A stretch of 64,000 bases of DNA from Arsenicicoccus sp. oral taxon 190. Lineage in GTDB: Bacteria > Actinomycetota > Actinomycetes > Actinomycetales > Dermatophilaceae. The notes beneath the pieces were generated by a model, which was not told the DNA's origin, searched no databases, and was given only the letters and a program-made list of their open reading frames with translations. A program made the translations under genes and the position numbers. Of the stretch, positions 1 through 7,290 are shown in pieces. The stretch is taken from positions 682,001-746,000 of the forward strand of contig NZ_CP012070.1 of the NCBI RefSeq assembly GCF_001189535.1, in the 5' to 3' direction. The number at the start of each line of letters is the position of its first letter. Positions within the stretch are counted from its first letter, which is position 1.

Positions 1-22
1 AGTTGTCCTGCAGCCAGGTCAT
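1..22 (-). CDS. ABC transporter permease, first 7 codons only
   Basis: The ATG at 20-22 (minus strand) overlaps the TGA of the upstream ATPase gene as ATGA, and the visible codons read MTWLQDN before the window ends. A permease that follows the ATPase is normal for betaine/choline (OpuC-type) transporters, so this is probably the first membrane subunit. The call rests on the overlap and gene order, not on domain content. Confidence 0.5.
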
Positions 23-1128
23 GGTCGCGCCTCGGCGTCGGCGGGGGTGCGCTCGATCTCCTCGAGCACCTCGGTCGCCCGCACCGTCCCGACGAAGACG
101 CCGGCGTCGTCGACGATCACGCCCTTGCGCGTCGGCGAGGACAGGGCTGCGTCCAGGGCCCCGCGCAGCGAGCCGGACTCCCGGGCGGTCGTCCCGCCCC
201 GGTGCAGCACGTCGCGGGTGACGGCGTCGCGCACGGCGGCGATCCGGACCCATCCCTGCGGCCGCCGCTCGTCGTCGAGGGCCAGCACCCAGTCCTGGCC
301 CGCGGCCGCCTCCCGCAGGGACGCCAGGCTGTCGCCGAGCCGCACCGTCGCCTCCTCGTGCAGCCGCAGCCGCGGCGCCCGCTGGAAGGCCAGCCCGCGG
401 TAGCCGCGGTCCCGGCCCACGAAGTCGGCCACGAAGTCGTCGTGCGGGTCCCGCAGCAGCCGCTCGGGCGTGTCCAGCTGGGCCAGCGCGCCACCGACGC
501 GCAGCACGGCGATCTGGTCGCCGAGCTTGACCGCCTCGTCGATGTCGTGCGTGACGAAGACGATGGTCTTGCCGAGCTCGCCCTGCAGGCGCAGGAACTC
601 GTCCTGCAGCTGCTCGCGCACCACCGGGTCCACCGCGGAGAAGGGCTCGTCCATGAGCATCACGGGCGGGTCGGCCGCCAGCGCGCGGGCCACCCCGACC
701 CGCTGCTGCTGACCGCCCGACAGCTGCGCGGGATAGCGCTTGGCCAGGGCCGGGTCGAGGCCGACGAGCTCCATGAGCTCCATCGCCCGCGACCGGGCCC
801 GGCCCTTGTCGGTGCCGAGCAGCCGCGGCACCGTCATGACGTTGTCGAGGATCGTGCGGTGCGGGAAGAGGCCGGCGTGCTGGATGACGTAGCCGATGCC
901 CCGCCGCATCTCGTCGGGGTCCATCGACCCGGTGTCCGCGCCGTCGATGCTGATGGTGCCGCTGGTCGGCTCGATCATCCGGTTGATCATGCGCAGGCTC
1001 GTGGTCTTGCCGCAGCCGGAGGGGCCGACGAAGACGGTGATCTGGCCGGTCGGAGCCTCGAGCGAGAGGCCGCCCACGGCGGTGGTCCCGTCGGGGTAGG
1101 TCTTGGTGACGTCGTCGAACCGGATCAT
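19..1128 (-). CDS. Glycine betaine/choline-type ABC transporter ATP-binding protein
   Basis: Cytoplasmic ATPase of an osmoprotectant importer (369 aa). Walker A GPSGCGKTT lies at residues 35-43, followed by the Q-loop (YVIQHAG), signature LSGGQQQR, Walker B VMLMDEP and switch His (VTHD). After the ATPase core (about 240 residues) there is a C-terminal part resembling a paired CBS region, as in OpuCA/ProV proteins that sense ionic strength. The ATG at 1128 is preferred over a GTG two codons earlier because it begins the usual MIRFDDVTK start and has GGGAAG upstream. The next subunit starts inside its stop codon. The exact substrate is not shown by the sequence. Confidence 0.85.
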   Translation of the reverse strand: MIRFDDVTKTYPDGTTAVGGLSLEAPTGQITVFVGPSGCGKTTSLRMINRMIEPTSGTISIDGADTGSMDPDEMRRGIGYVIQHAGLFPHRTILDNVMTVPRLLGTDKGRARSRAMELMELVGLDPALAKRYPAQLSGGQQQRVGVARALAADPPVMLMDEPFSAVDPVVREQLQDEFLRLQGELGKTIVFVTHDIDEAVKLGDQIAVLRVGGALAQLDTPERLLRDPHDDFVADFVGRDRGYRGLAFQRAPRLRLHEEATVRLGDSLASLREAAAGQDWVLALDDERRPQGWVRIAAVRDAVTRDVLHRGGTTARESGSLRGALDAALSSPTRKGVIVDDAGVFVGTVRATEVLEEIERTPADAEARP

Positions 1129-1237
1129 CGGCACTCGCTTCCCTGGGCCGCCAGGACCCTTCGTCGTGGAGAGAGTCCATCACACGCCACCGACACACGT
1201 CAGGATGCAACCCCGTTCGTCGGGCTTCGGGTCGGCA

Positions 1238-1243
1238 TACGCT
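1238..1243 (+). promoter_or_regulatory. Likely -10 box of a leaderless transcript
   Basis: TACGCT ends 7 nt before the ATG at 1251; no Shine-Dalgarno sequence lies between them. Confidence 0.45.
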
Positions 1244-1250
1244 AGGGCCC

Positions 1251-1853
1251 ATGGGCACCGAAGGCCGCCTCCGCGCGGTGCTGCTGGACCTGGACGGCAC
1301 GCTCGTGGACCACGGGGCGGCGCTGGCGCGCGCGTTCGCGGAGGTGGGGCGCGAGCTCGACGTGGACTTCACCGGCCTGGACCGGGCGGGGGTGCGGCCC
1401 GCGCTGCCCGGACGCCACGCGATGGACCACTTCCGGGCCGCCTACGCCCGCGCGATCAGGCCGTATGCCGACGCCCGCCCCGTCGTCGACCAGCTGCTGG
1501 AGGCGGGGTTGCGGGTCGGCATCCTCGCCGACGGCGGCGACGAGGACCTGGGGCAGGCGAGCGCGGCCCTGGCTGCCCTCGGGGTCGCCGCCGACCAGGT
1601 GACCCTGCTGACGCCCTCGGACTTGCCGGCCGCCCGCCCGGACCCGCGCGCCTACCTCGCCGCCTGCGCCGCGGTCGGCGCGAGCCCGCAGGAGACCGTC
1701 GTCGTCGGGGACGACCACGCGCTCGACGTGCGGGGCGCGCTGGACGCGGGCCTCGCCGCGGTCTGGGTCAACCGGCGCGACCGCCGCGACTCCGAGGACG
1801 CCCCCACCCTGCCCACCCTCGACGGTCTGCCTGGGCTCCTCGCAACGCTCTGA
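1251..1853 (+). CDS. HAD-family hydrolase
   Basis: Predicted phosphatase-type HAD enzyme, 200 aa. The N-terminal motif I is DLDGTLVD (nucleophile Asp near residue 12) and the C-terminal motif IV is VVVGDDHALDV; a helical cap lies between. The motif III region reads AARPDPRAY, so the usual Lys is not obvious and an Arg stands nearby. Substrate unknown. It is transcribed away from the ABC transporter gene, with 122 bp between the two start codons. Confidence 0.8.
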   Translation: MGTEGRLRAVLLDLDGTLVDHGAALARAFAEVGRELDVDFTGLDRAGVRPALPGRHAMDHFRAAYARAIRPYADARPVVDQLLEAGLRVGILADGGDEDLGQASAALAALGVAADQVTLLTPSDLPAARPDPRAYLAACAAVGASPQETVVVGDDHALDVRGALDAGLAAVWVNRRDRRDSEDAPTLPTLDGLPGLLATL

Positions 1854-2009
1854 CCTGCGGCGAAACGGTTTGCTGAACGACGCAGGGTTTCATCCCGGCA
1901 CCGTGGGTATGCACCGGCCACCCACGTGACGCCCTTCCGGCGTCGCCTCGCGCTCCAGCCCCGGGCGCGCCACCAGGCACGACACCGTTCACCCTAAGAG
2001 GGGGTTGCC

Positions 2010-2750
2010 ATGTCGAACCAGTCGTTCGATCCGACGGCCACGCGCGACGACACGTCCACCAAGGACGTCGCCGCCGACGAGGCGAAGAACCTTGCCAGCA
2101 CGGCACAGCAAGGCGGTCAGCAGGTCACCGAGACCGCCAAGGGCGAGGCCCAGGCGCTGGCCTCCGAGGCCAAGGGCCACGCGCAGGACCTGTTCCACCA
2201 GGTGCGCTCGGAGACCACCTCCCAGCTCTCCACGCAGCAGCAGCGCCTCGCCGACGCGATGCGCACCGTCTCCGGCGAGCTGGACCAGATGGCGCACGGC
2301 GCGCAGACGTCCACCGCGTCCGGCCTCGTGTCGCAGGCGGCCGGGCAGGTCGACAACGTCGCCCGTTGGCTCGAGCAGCGCGAGCCGGCGGACGTGCTCG
2401 ACGAGGTCCGTCGCTACGCGCGCCGCAACCCCGGCACCTTCCTCGCCGGCGCGGCCCTGCTCGGCCTGATCGGCGGCCGGCTCACGCGCGGTCTGCAGGC
2501 GGACTCCGCCCGTGAGGACACCCGCCGCTACCCGGCGCGGCCCGCGGGCTACACCGGCGGCACCGGCTACGTCGAGACCAGCTACCCCCGCCAGGAGCGC
2601 ACCACCACCGAGGTCTACGACCAGGAGGTCACCCCGGCCGTCGGCACGACCGTCACCGGCACGACCGCGCCCCTCGGCACCGAGACGGGCCACCGCGGCT
2701 CGCTGCCGGAGCGCGACGAGCCCTGGGGCTCCGGAGACGTGCGCCGATGA
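2010..2750 (+). CDS. Alanine/glutamine-rich amphipathic membrane-associated stress protein
   Basis: No enzymatic family recognised; 246 aa. Residues 15-110 are Ala/Glu/Gln/Lys-rich with LEA- or apolipoprotein-like amphipathic helices (repeated ETAKGEAQ-like segments). A short Gly/Leu-rich segment (FLAGAALLGLIGG) near residues 146-158 could enter the membrane. The C-terminal tail is polar and Pro/Thr/Tyr-rich. The start has a strong GAGGGGG ribosome site. It is the first gene of a three-gene operon coupled by ATGA overlaps to a holin-like protein and a DUF3618 protein, which suggests an envelope stress role. That role is inferred. Confidence 0.7.
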   Translation: MSNQSFDPTATRDDTSTKDVAADEAKNLASTAQQGGQQVTETAKGEAQALASEAKGHAQDLFHQVRSETTSQLSTQQQRLADAMRTVSGELDQMAHGAQTSTASGLVSQAAGQVDNVARWLEQREPADVLDEVRRYARRNPGTFLAGAALLGLIGGRLTRGLQADSAREDTRRYPARPAGYTGGTGYVETSYPRQERTTTEVYDQEVTPAVGTTVTGTTAPLGTETGHRGSLPERDEPWGSGDVRR

Positions 2751-3262
2751 GCACGTACGACGACTCCCACGGCGCCACCGCCGCCGGGGCCGGCCGCGCG
2801 GCGCGAGAGCCCGCCACCCATCACGACGTGCGCCCGGCCGAGCCCCTCGAGGGCTCGCACCAGACGTACGAGAAGGGCGAGCTGTCGTCGGTCAGCGCCC
2901 TGCTGGGCGACATCGCCAACGACATGACGACCCTGCTGCGCCAGGAGGCCGCCCTGGCCAAGCTCGAGGTGCAGCAGTCCGCCAAGTCGGCCGGCAAGGG
3001 CGTCGGCCTCCTCGGCGGGGCCGGGGTGGCGGCGCACTTCGTGCTGCTCTTCCTGTCCGTGGCCCTGTGGTGGGGCCTCGGCTCGCTGATGGACAACCTC
3101 ACCGTCTCTGCGCTCGTCGTGGCGGTCCTCTGGGCGGTCGTCGCGGCCGTCCTCGCCGCCATGGGACGCAAGGACCTCAAGAACGTCAATGGAGCACCGC
3201 GCACCATCGAGACCGCCAAGCAGGTCCCGGATGCGCTCAAGGGAAACGAGAACCGGGCATGA
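2747..3262 (+). CDS. Phage holin family (Holin 3_6-like) membrane protein
   Basis: Small membrane protein of 171 aa, of the actinobacterial 'putative actinobacterial holin-X' type. It has a polar N-terminus, an amphipathic segment (LLGDIANDMTTLLRQEAALAK) typical of the family, then two hydrophobic helices around residues 84-105 and 113-138 split by a short loop. ATG 2747 lies within the previous stop (ATGA), and its own stop overlaps the next gene's ATG. These proteins usually occur beside DUF3618 genes, as here; lysis activity is not implied. Confidence 0.75.
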   Translation: MSTYDDSHGATAAGAGRAAREPATHHDVRPAEPLEGSHQTYEKGELSSVSALLGDIANDMTTLLRQEAALAKLEVQQSAKSAGKGVGLLGGAGVAAHFVLLFLSVALWWGLGSLMDNLTVSALVVAVLWAVVAAVLAAMGRKDLKNVNGAPRTIETAKQVPDALKGNENRA

Positions 3263-4005
3263 GCTACGACACCAACCCCACCAGCAGCAACGACCCCGAG
3301 GTCCTCCGCCGCGAGATCGAACGCACCCGAGGCAACCTCAGCCAGAACGTCAACGCCCTCGGCGAGGCCGTCGACCCCGGCAACGTCGCGCGGCGCCAGG
3401 CCGAGAAGGTCCAGGACCGCGTCGTCGGCGCGGGCCGCGGCCTGAAGGAGCGGATCATGGGCTCGGACGACGACGGCTACCGCTACGACGCGGACCGCGG
3501 CTACTACGTGTCCGACGACCGTGACGGGCTCGGCCAGCGGCTGAGCGGCGCGGGCGACCGCGTCGGCGACGCCGCGTCCGAGACCGGAGACCGGCTGCGC
3601 GACGCCGCGGGCACCGCCCGCAGCAACCTCGAGCAGGCCCCCGCGATGGCTCGTCGGCAGACCCGGGGCAACCCGCTCGCTGCCGGCCTGATCGCGCTCG
3701 GCGCCGGCTGGCTCGTCGGCTCGCTGCTGCCGGTCTCCGAGCGGGAGCGTGAGCTGGCCGTCCGCGCCAAGGAGACGGCCCAGGAGAAGGGCCAGCCGCT
3801 CGTCGAGGGCGCCAAGTCCATCGCGCAGGAGGCCGCCGACAACCTGAAGGAGCCGCTGCAGGACGCTGCGGCCTCCCTGAAGGACAGCGCCCAGGAGAGC
3901 GTGGAGAAGGTCAAGGGCGAGGGCCAGGACGCCGCCGAGACGGTGAAGGCCCAGGCCAAGGACTCCAAGGAGACGGTGCAGGAGCAGCAGCGCTCCGACC
4001 GCTGA
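3259..4005 (+). CDS. DUF3618 domain protein with LEA-like C-terminus
   Basis: 248 aa. The N-terminal region (residues 9-60) matches the DUF3618 pattern, with EVLRREIERTRGNLSQNVNAL. One transmembrane segment (PLAAGLIALGAGWLVGSLLP) lies near residues 138-158. The remaining 90 residues are Lys/Glu/Ala-rich amphipathic repeats (VEKVKGEGQDAAETVKAQAK), like LEA proteins and like the first gene of this operon. The start is fixed by the ATGA overlap with the holin-like gene. Likely a membrane-tethered, stress-linked protein; molecular function unknown. Confidence 0.75.
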   Translation: MSYDTNPTSSNDPEVLRREIERTRGNLSQNVNALGEAVDPGNVARRQAEKVQDRVVGAGRGLKERIMGSDDDGYRYDADRGYYVSDDRDGLGQRLSGAGDRVGDAASETGDRLRDAAGTARSNLEQAPAMARRQTRGNPLAAGLIALGAGWLVGSLLPVSERERELAVRAKETAQEKGQPLVEGAKSIAQEAADNLKEPLQDAAASLKDSAQESVEKVKGEGQDAAETVKAQAKDSKETVQEQQRSDR

Positions 4006-4053
4006 CCTGAGCCCCTCCCGGGGGCGGGGCTGCCCGCCCCTCCCCCTCCCGAC

Positions 4054-4097
4054 ATCGTGGACCTTTGTGGTCGTCTCCGGCCACAAAGGTCCACGAT
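4054..4097. terminator. Perfect 17-bp hairpin between convergent genes
   Basis: Arms ATCGTGGACCTTTGTGG (4054-4070) and its exact complement (4081-4097) enclose a 10-nt loop. There is no U-run on either side. The position between the DUF3618 gene and the convergent ppk2 suits a bidirectional terminator, but the arm sequence recurs elsewhere in the window (near 35617 and at 56101), so it is also a repeat copy. Confidence 0.65.
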
Positions 4098-4122
4098 CGC
4101 GAGAAGGTGGGGGAAAGGGCGG

Positions 4123-5013
4123 CTACTTCTTCTTGCCCTTCTTCACCAGCGACGCGGCATGGTCGGGGACGTAGCGCTGCTGGTCGCGCGGCGGCCGGAC
4201 GTAGCCCCGCGCCTTGGGGCGGTCCGGGATCTCCACGGTGGGAGGCTCCAGGCGCAGGTAGGGGATGGAGTCGAGCAGGTGCTTGATGACGTTGAGCCGC
4301 GAGCGCTTCTTGTCCTCCGACTCGACCACGAACCACGGGCTGCTCGGGAGATCCGTGTGGGCGAACATCGCGTCCTTCGCCCGGGAGTAGTCCTCCCACC
4401 GCGTGATCGACTCGACGTCCATGGGGGACAGCTTCCAGCGGCGCATCGGGTCGCCCAGCCGTGACCGGAAGCGCTTCTCCTGCTCGACGTCGGAGACGCT
4501 GAACCAGTACTTCCGCAGCAGGATCCCGTCGTCGAGCAGCATCTGCTCGAAGACCGGCACCTGCCGCAGGAAGCGGGAGTACTCCTCGTCGGTGCAGAAG
4601 CCCATCACCCGCTCCACGCCGGCCCGGTTGTACCAGCTGCGGTCGAAGACGACGATCTCCCCGGCGGCGGGCAGGTGCTCGACATACCGCTGGAAGTACC
4701 ACTGGGTCTTCTGGCGCTCGGTCGGTGCGGGCAGCGCGGCGATCCGCACCGACCGGGGGTTGAGGTACTCCGTGATCCGCTTGATCGCCGAGCCCTTGCC
4801 GGCGGCGTCACGGCCCTCGCAGATCACGACGACGCGGTGGCCGGTCTCCTTGACCCACTGCTGCATCGTGACGAGCTCGGCCTGCAGCCGAGCCAGCTCG
4901 TCCTCGTAGGCCTGCTTGGGCAGCTTGGGCTGCCGGACGGCCTCGACCTCGGGGCCGGGTCGGCTCCCTCGGGCAGCGGTGGTGGGTCGGTCAGGGGTCT
5001 TGGGGCGTGCCAT
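4123..5013 (-). CDS. ppk2: Polyphosphate kinase 2 family protein
   Basis: Cytosolic kinase that transfers phosphate between polyphosphate and nucleotides; 296 aa, typical of a one-domain PPK2. Walker A-type EGRDAAGKGS is at residues 66-75, Walker B FDRSWYNRAGVE near 123-134, and lid residues RRWKLSPMD near 190. The last residues are Lys-rich (KKGKKK). The sequence alone does not settle class I versus class II/III (ADP versus AMP/GDP use). It converges on the stress operon; polyphosphate metabolism would fit that setting. Confidence 0.92.
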   Translation of the reverse strand: MARPKTPDRPTTAARGSRPGPEVEAVRQPKLPKQAYEDELARLQAELVTMQQWVKETGHRVVVICEGRDAAGKGSAIKRITEYLNPRSVRIAALPAPTERQKTQWYFQRYVEHLPAAGEIVVFDRSWYNRAGVERVMGFCTDEEYSRFLRQVPVFEQMLLDDGILLRKYWFSVSDVEQEKRFRSRLGDPMRRWKLSPMDVESITRWEDYSRAKDAMFAHTDLPSSPWFVVESEDKKRSRLNVIKHLLDSIPYLRLEPPTVEIPDRPKARGYVRPPRDQQRYVPDHAASLVKKGKKK

Positions 5014-5064
5014 CGCCCCATTGTGCGCGCGGGGTCGCCCTCGCGCACGACGCGGACCGGCCGG

Positions 5065-5295
5065 TCAGTAGCGGTCGCTCGGGGGCAGGGTCGTGTCGTG
5101 GCGCTCGATGACGGCGTCGTGGCGGGTGTGCCGGCGCTGCTGCTGCATGATGAGCGTCAGCACGAGGGACAGCACGCCGGCGCCCATCAGGATGAGGCCG
5201 ATCATCTCCAGGTCGACGCCCTGGACGGAGTCCTTGACGGCGAACTTGAGGATGGCGCCCACGACAAGCAGGAAGATGCCGAGTCCGGTGCCCAT
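5065..5295 (-). CDS. DUF6458-type small membrane protein
   Basis: 76 aa with two transmembrane helices (GIFLLVVGAILKFAV and GLILMGAGVLSLVLTLIM) separated by a short VQGVDLEM loop, a pattern widespread in actinobacterial proteins of unknown function. A longer reading up to 5337 is possible; ATG 5295 is chosen because GGAG sits 5 nt upstream and the family begins at this MGTGLGIF block. The tail is basic and His-rich. Confidence 0.75.
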   Translation of the reverse strand: MGTGLGIFLLVVGAILKFAVKDSVQGVDLEMIGLILMGAGVLSLVLTLIMQQQRRHTRHDAVIERHDTTLPPSDRY

Positions 5296-5409
5296 GGTCA
5301 CTCCGATCATCACGGCCCGGCAGGGGACCGGGCTCACGAGAGGATTACCCAGCGTGAGGACAGATAGGCCTCAACCGGGCGGCGATTCACCCGTTCGGCT
5401 TCAGCTGCG

Positions 5410-7278
5410 TCAGGCCCCACGCAGGTCGAGCCGCAGCTCCCGCGGCGCCTCGTCGGCCAGCACGACGGGGATCCCCCAGTCCTGCTGGTAGAGGTGGCAG
5501 GCCGCGTGCTCGGGCACCTCGCCCGTCACGGCGTCACCGTCGCAGGCGGCGGCCCGCACCGACACGTGCAGGATCCCGTCGCCGACGCGTGGGTCCAGCT
5601 CGAGCCGTCGGCGCAGCCCCTGCGCGGTGCCCGCCCCCTCCCGCAGCAGCGCCGCCGGCGAGCTGGAGACCATCAGCTGGGTGGGGTCGCCCCACCGCGT
5701 GTCGAGCTTCTGCCCGGTCGGCGGGACGAAGTCGACCACGAGGTCCACGGCGCCGGGGGCGAGCGCGGTCCTGGGGCGCCGGGTCGTGTGGCTGAGCCCG
5801 CGCACGTCGTCACCCTCCAGCCGTATGCCGAACCGCCCGACCCGGTGGGCCGCTGACTCGACGACGGTGAGGTCGACCACCCCGTCGGCGTCGACCGGCG
5901 CAGCCAGCACGTCGCTCGGCTCGGCCAACCCGGTCGCGAGCGTCGACACCCGGTCGCCCTGCGGCTCGTAGCGTCGGATCGCGCCGTTGTAGGTGTCGGC
6001 GAGGAGCACGCTGCCGTCGGGGAGGGCCGTGACGCCGAGCGGGTGCTGCAGCAGCGCCTCGGCGGCCGGGCCGTCGACGTGCCCGAAGTCGAAGAGCCCG
6101 CGACCCACGACGGTCCGGACGTGCACGCCGCCGTCGATCCCCCGCTCCGGGTCGGCCACCGTCAGCTGACGCAGCGCGGAGGTCTCGGCGTCGGCGACCC
6201 ACAGGCTCGCCCCGTCGGTCGACACCGCCAGCCCCGACGGCTGGGCGAACCACGCCTCGTCGCCCGCGCCGTCGCGGATCCCCTCGGCCGACGTGCCCGC
6301 CAGCACCTGGATGTCGTTGTCCCGCGGGTCTGCCCGCAGGCCGAGCGCCCACAGCTGGTGGGTGCCGGCCATCGCGACGACGAGCCGGTCCTGCCACCAC
6401 GCGAGGTCCCACGGCGTCGACAGGTCCTGGTCGAGGGCCGGGCCGCCGCCGCCGCGCTCGCGCAGCTGCGACCCGGTGCCGGCGAGGGTCACCCATCGCC
6501 CCGAGCCCAGGTGGAGCCCGCGCACCCGGTGGCCGACGCTGTCGGCGACCACGACGTCGACCCCCACGCGGGCGGCCACGTCGGGAGGCAGCAGCGCGAG
6601 GCCCTGCGGCTCCTGCAGCGCCGGGTCGGCCGCCCAGCGTCCCGTCTCGGTCTCGAGGTCGGGTGCCAGCCGGACCAGCTCGTGGTGGGCCGTGTCGCTG
6701 ACCAGGACGCTGCCGTCACCCAGCTCCACCGCCTTGCCCGGGAAGCGCAGCCGGGTGGCCGGCGGCGGCGGGGCGACATACGGGCCGTCACCGCGGCGCA
6801 GGGTGCCCTTGGCCTCGTGCTCGGCGATCAGCTCGCGGGCCAGCACCCCGAGCCCGTGCGCGTGCCCCTCCCCGGACATGCTGGCCACGATGTAGCCCTC
6901 GGGGTCGACGACGACCAGCGTCGGCCAGGCCCGCGCGGTGTAGGCCTGCCACGTGACGAGCTCCGGGTCGTCCAGGACGGGGTGGTGGACGGCGTAGCGC
7001 TCCACGGCGGCGGCGAGGGCGTCCGGGTCGGCCTCGTGCACGAACTTCGGGGAGTGGACCCCCACGATCACCAGCGCGTCGGCGAGCTCCTCCTCCAGCG
7101 GCCGCAGCTCGTCGAGGACGTGCAGGCAGTTGACGCAGCAGAAGGTCCAGAAGTCGAGTACGACCACCCGGCCGCGCAGGTCGGCGAGGGTCAGGTCACG
7201 GCCGCCGGTGTTGAGCCAGCCGCGGCCACGCAGCTCGGGGGCGCGCAGCCGGGATCGGCGGGCGGGGGTGTCGGTCAT
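5410..7278 (-). CDS. Thioredoxin-like / NHL-repeat protein (NHLRC2-like)
   Basis: 622 aa, two parts. Residues 1-165 form a TlpA-like thioredoxin fold with redox pair C48-V-N-C51 inside FWTFCCVNCLHV. From about residue 180 to 500 there are NHL-type beta-propeller repeats, visible as recurring blocks such as GSVLVSDTAHHELV, LWVADAETSALRQL and VLLADTYNGAIRRY. The last 110 residues are a beta-rich C-terminal domain. This architecture matches animal NHLRC2 and bacterial homologues. No signal peptide is seen, so the protein is probably cytosolic. Redox partner unknown. Confidence 0.85.
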   Translation of the reverse strand: MTDTPARRSRLRAPELRGRGWLNTGGRDLTLADLRGRVVVLDFWTFCCVNCLHVLDELRPLEEELADALVIVGVHSPKFVHEADPDALAAAVERYAVHHPVLDDPELVTWQAYTARAWPTLVVVDPEGYIVASMSGEGHAHGLGVLARELIAEHEAKGTLRRGDGPYVAPPPPATRLRFPGKAVELGDGSVLVSDTAHHELVRLAPDLETETGRWAADPALQEPQGLALLPPDVAARVGVDVVVADSVGHRVRGLHLGSGRWVTLAGTGSQLRERGGGGPALDQDLSTPWDLAWWQDRLVVAMAGTHQLWALGLRADPRDNDIQVLAGTSAEGIRDGAGDEAWFAQPSGLAVSTDGASLWVADAETSALRQLTVADPERGIDGGVHVRTVVGRGLFDFGHVDGPAAEALLQHPLGVTALPDGSVLLADTYNGAIRRYEPQGDRVSTLATGLAEPSDVLAAPVDADGVVDLTVVESAAHRVGRFGIRLEGDDVRGLSHTTRRPRTALAPGAVDLVVDFVPPTGQKLDTRWGDPTQLMVSSSPAALLREGAGTAQGLRRRLELDPRVGDGILHVSVRAAACDGDAVTGEVPEHAACHLYQQDWGIPVVLADEAPRELRLDLRGA

Positions 7279-7284
7279 GCCGTC

Positions 7285-7290
7285 ACGCTA
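7285..7290 (-). promoter_or_regulatory. Likely -10 box of a leaderless transcript
   Basis: TAGCGT (minus strand) ends 6 nt before the ATG at 7278 of the thioredoxin-NHL gene; no Shine-Dalgarno. Confidence 0.45.
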
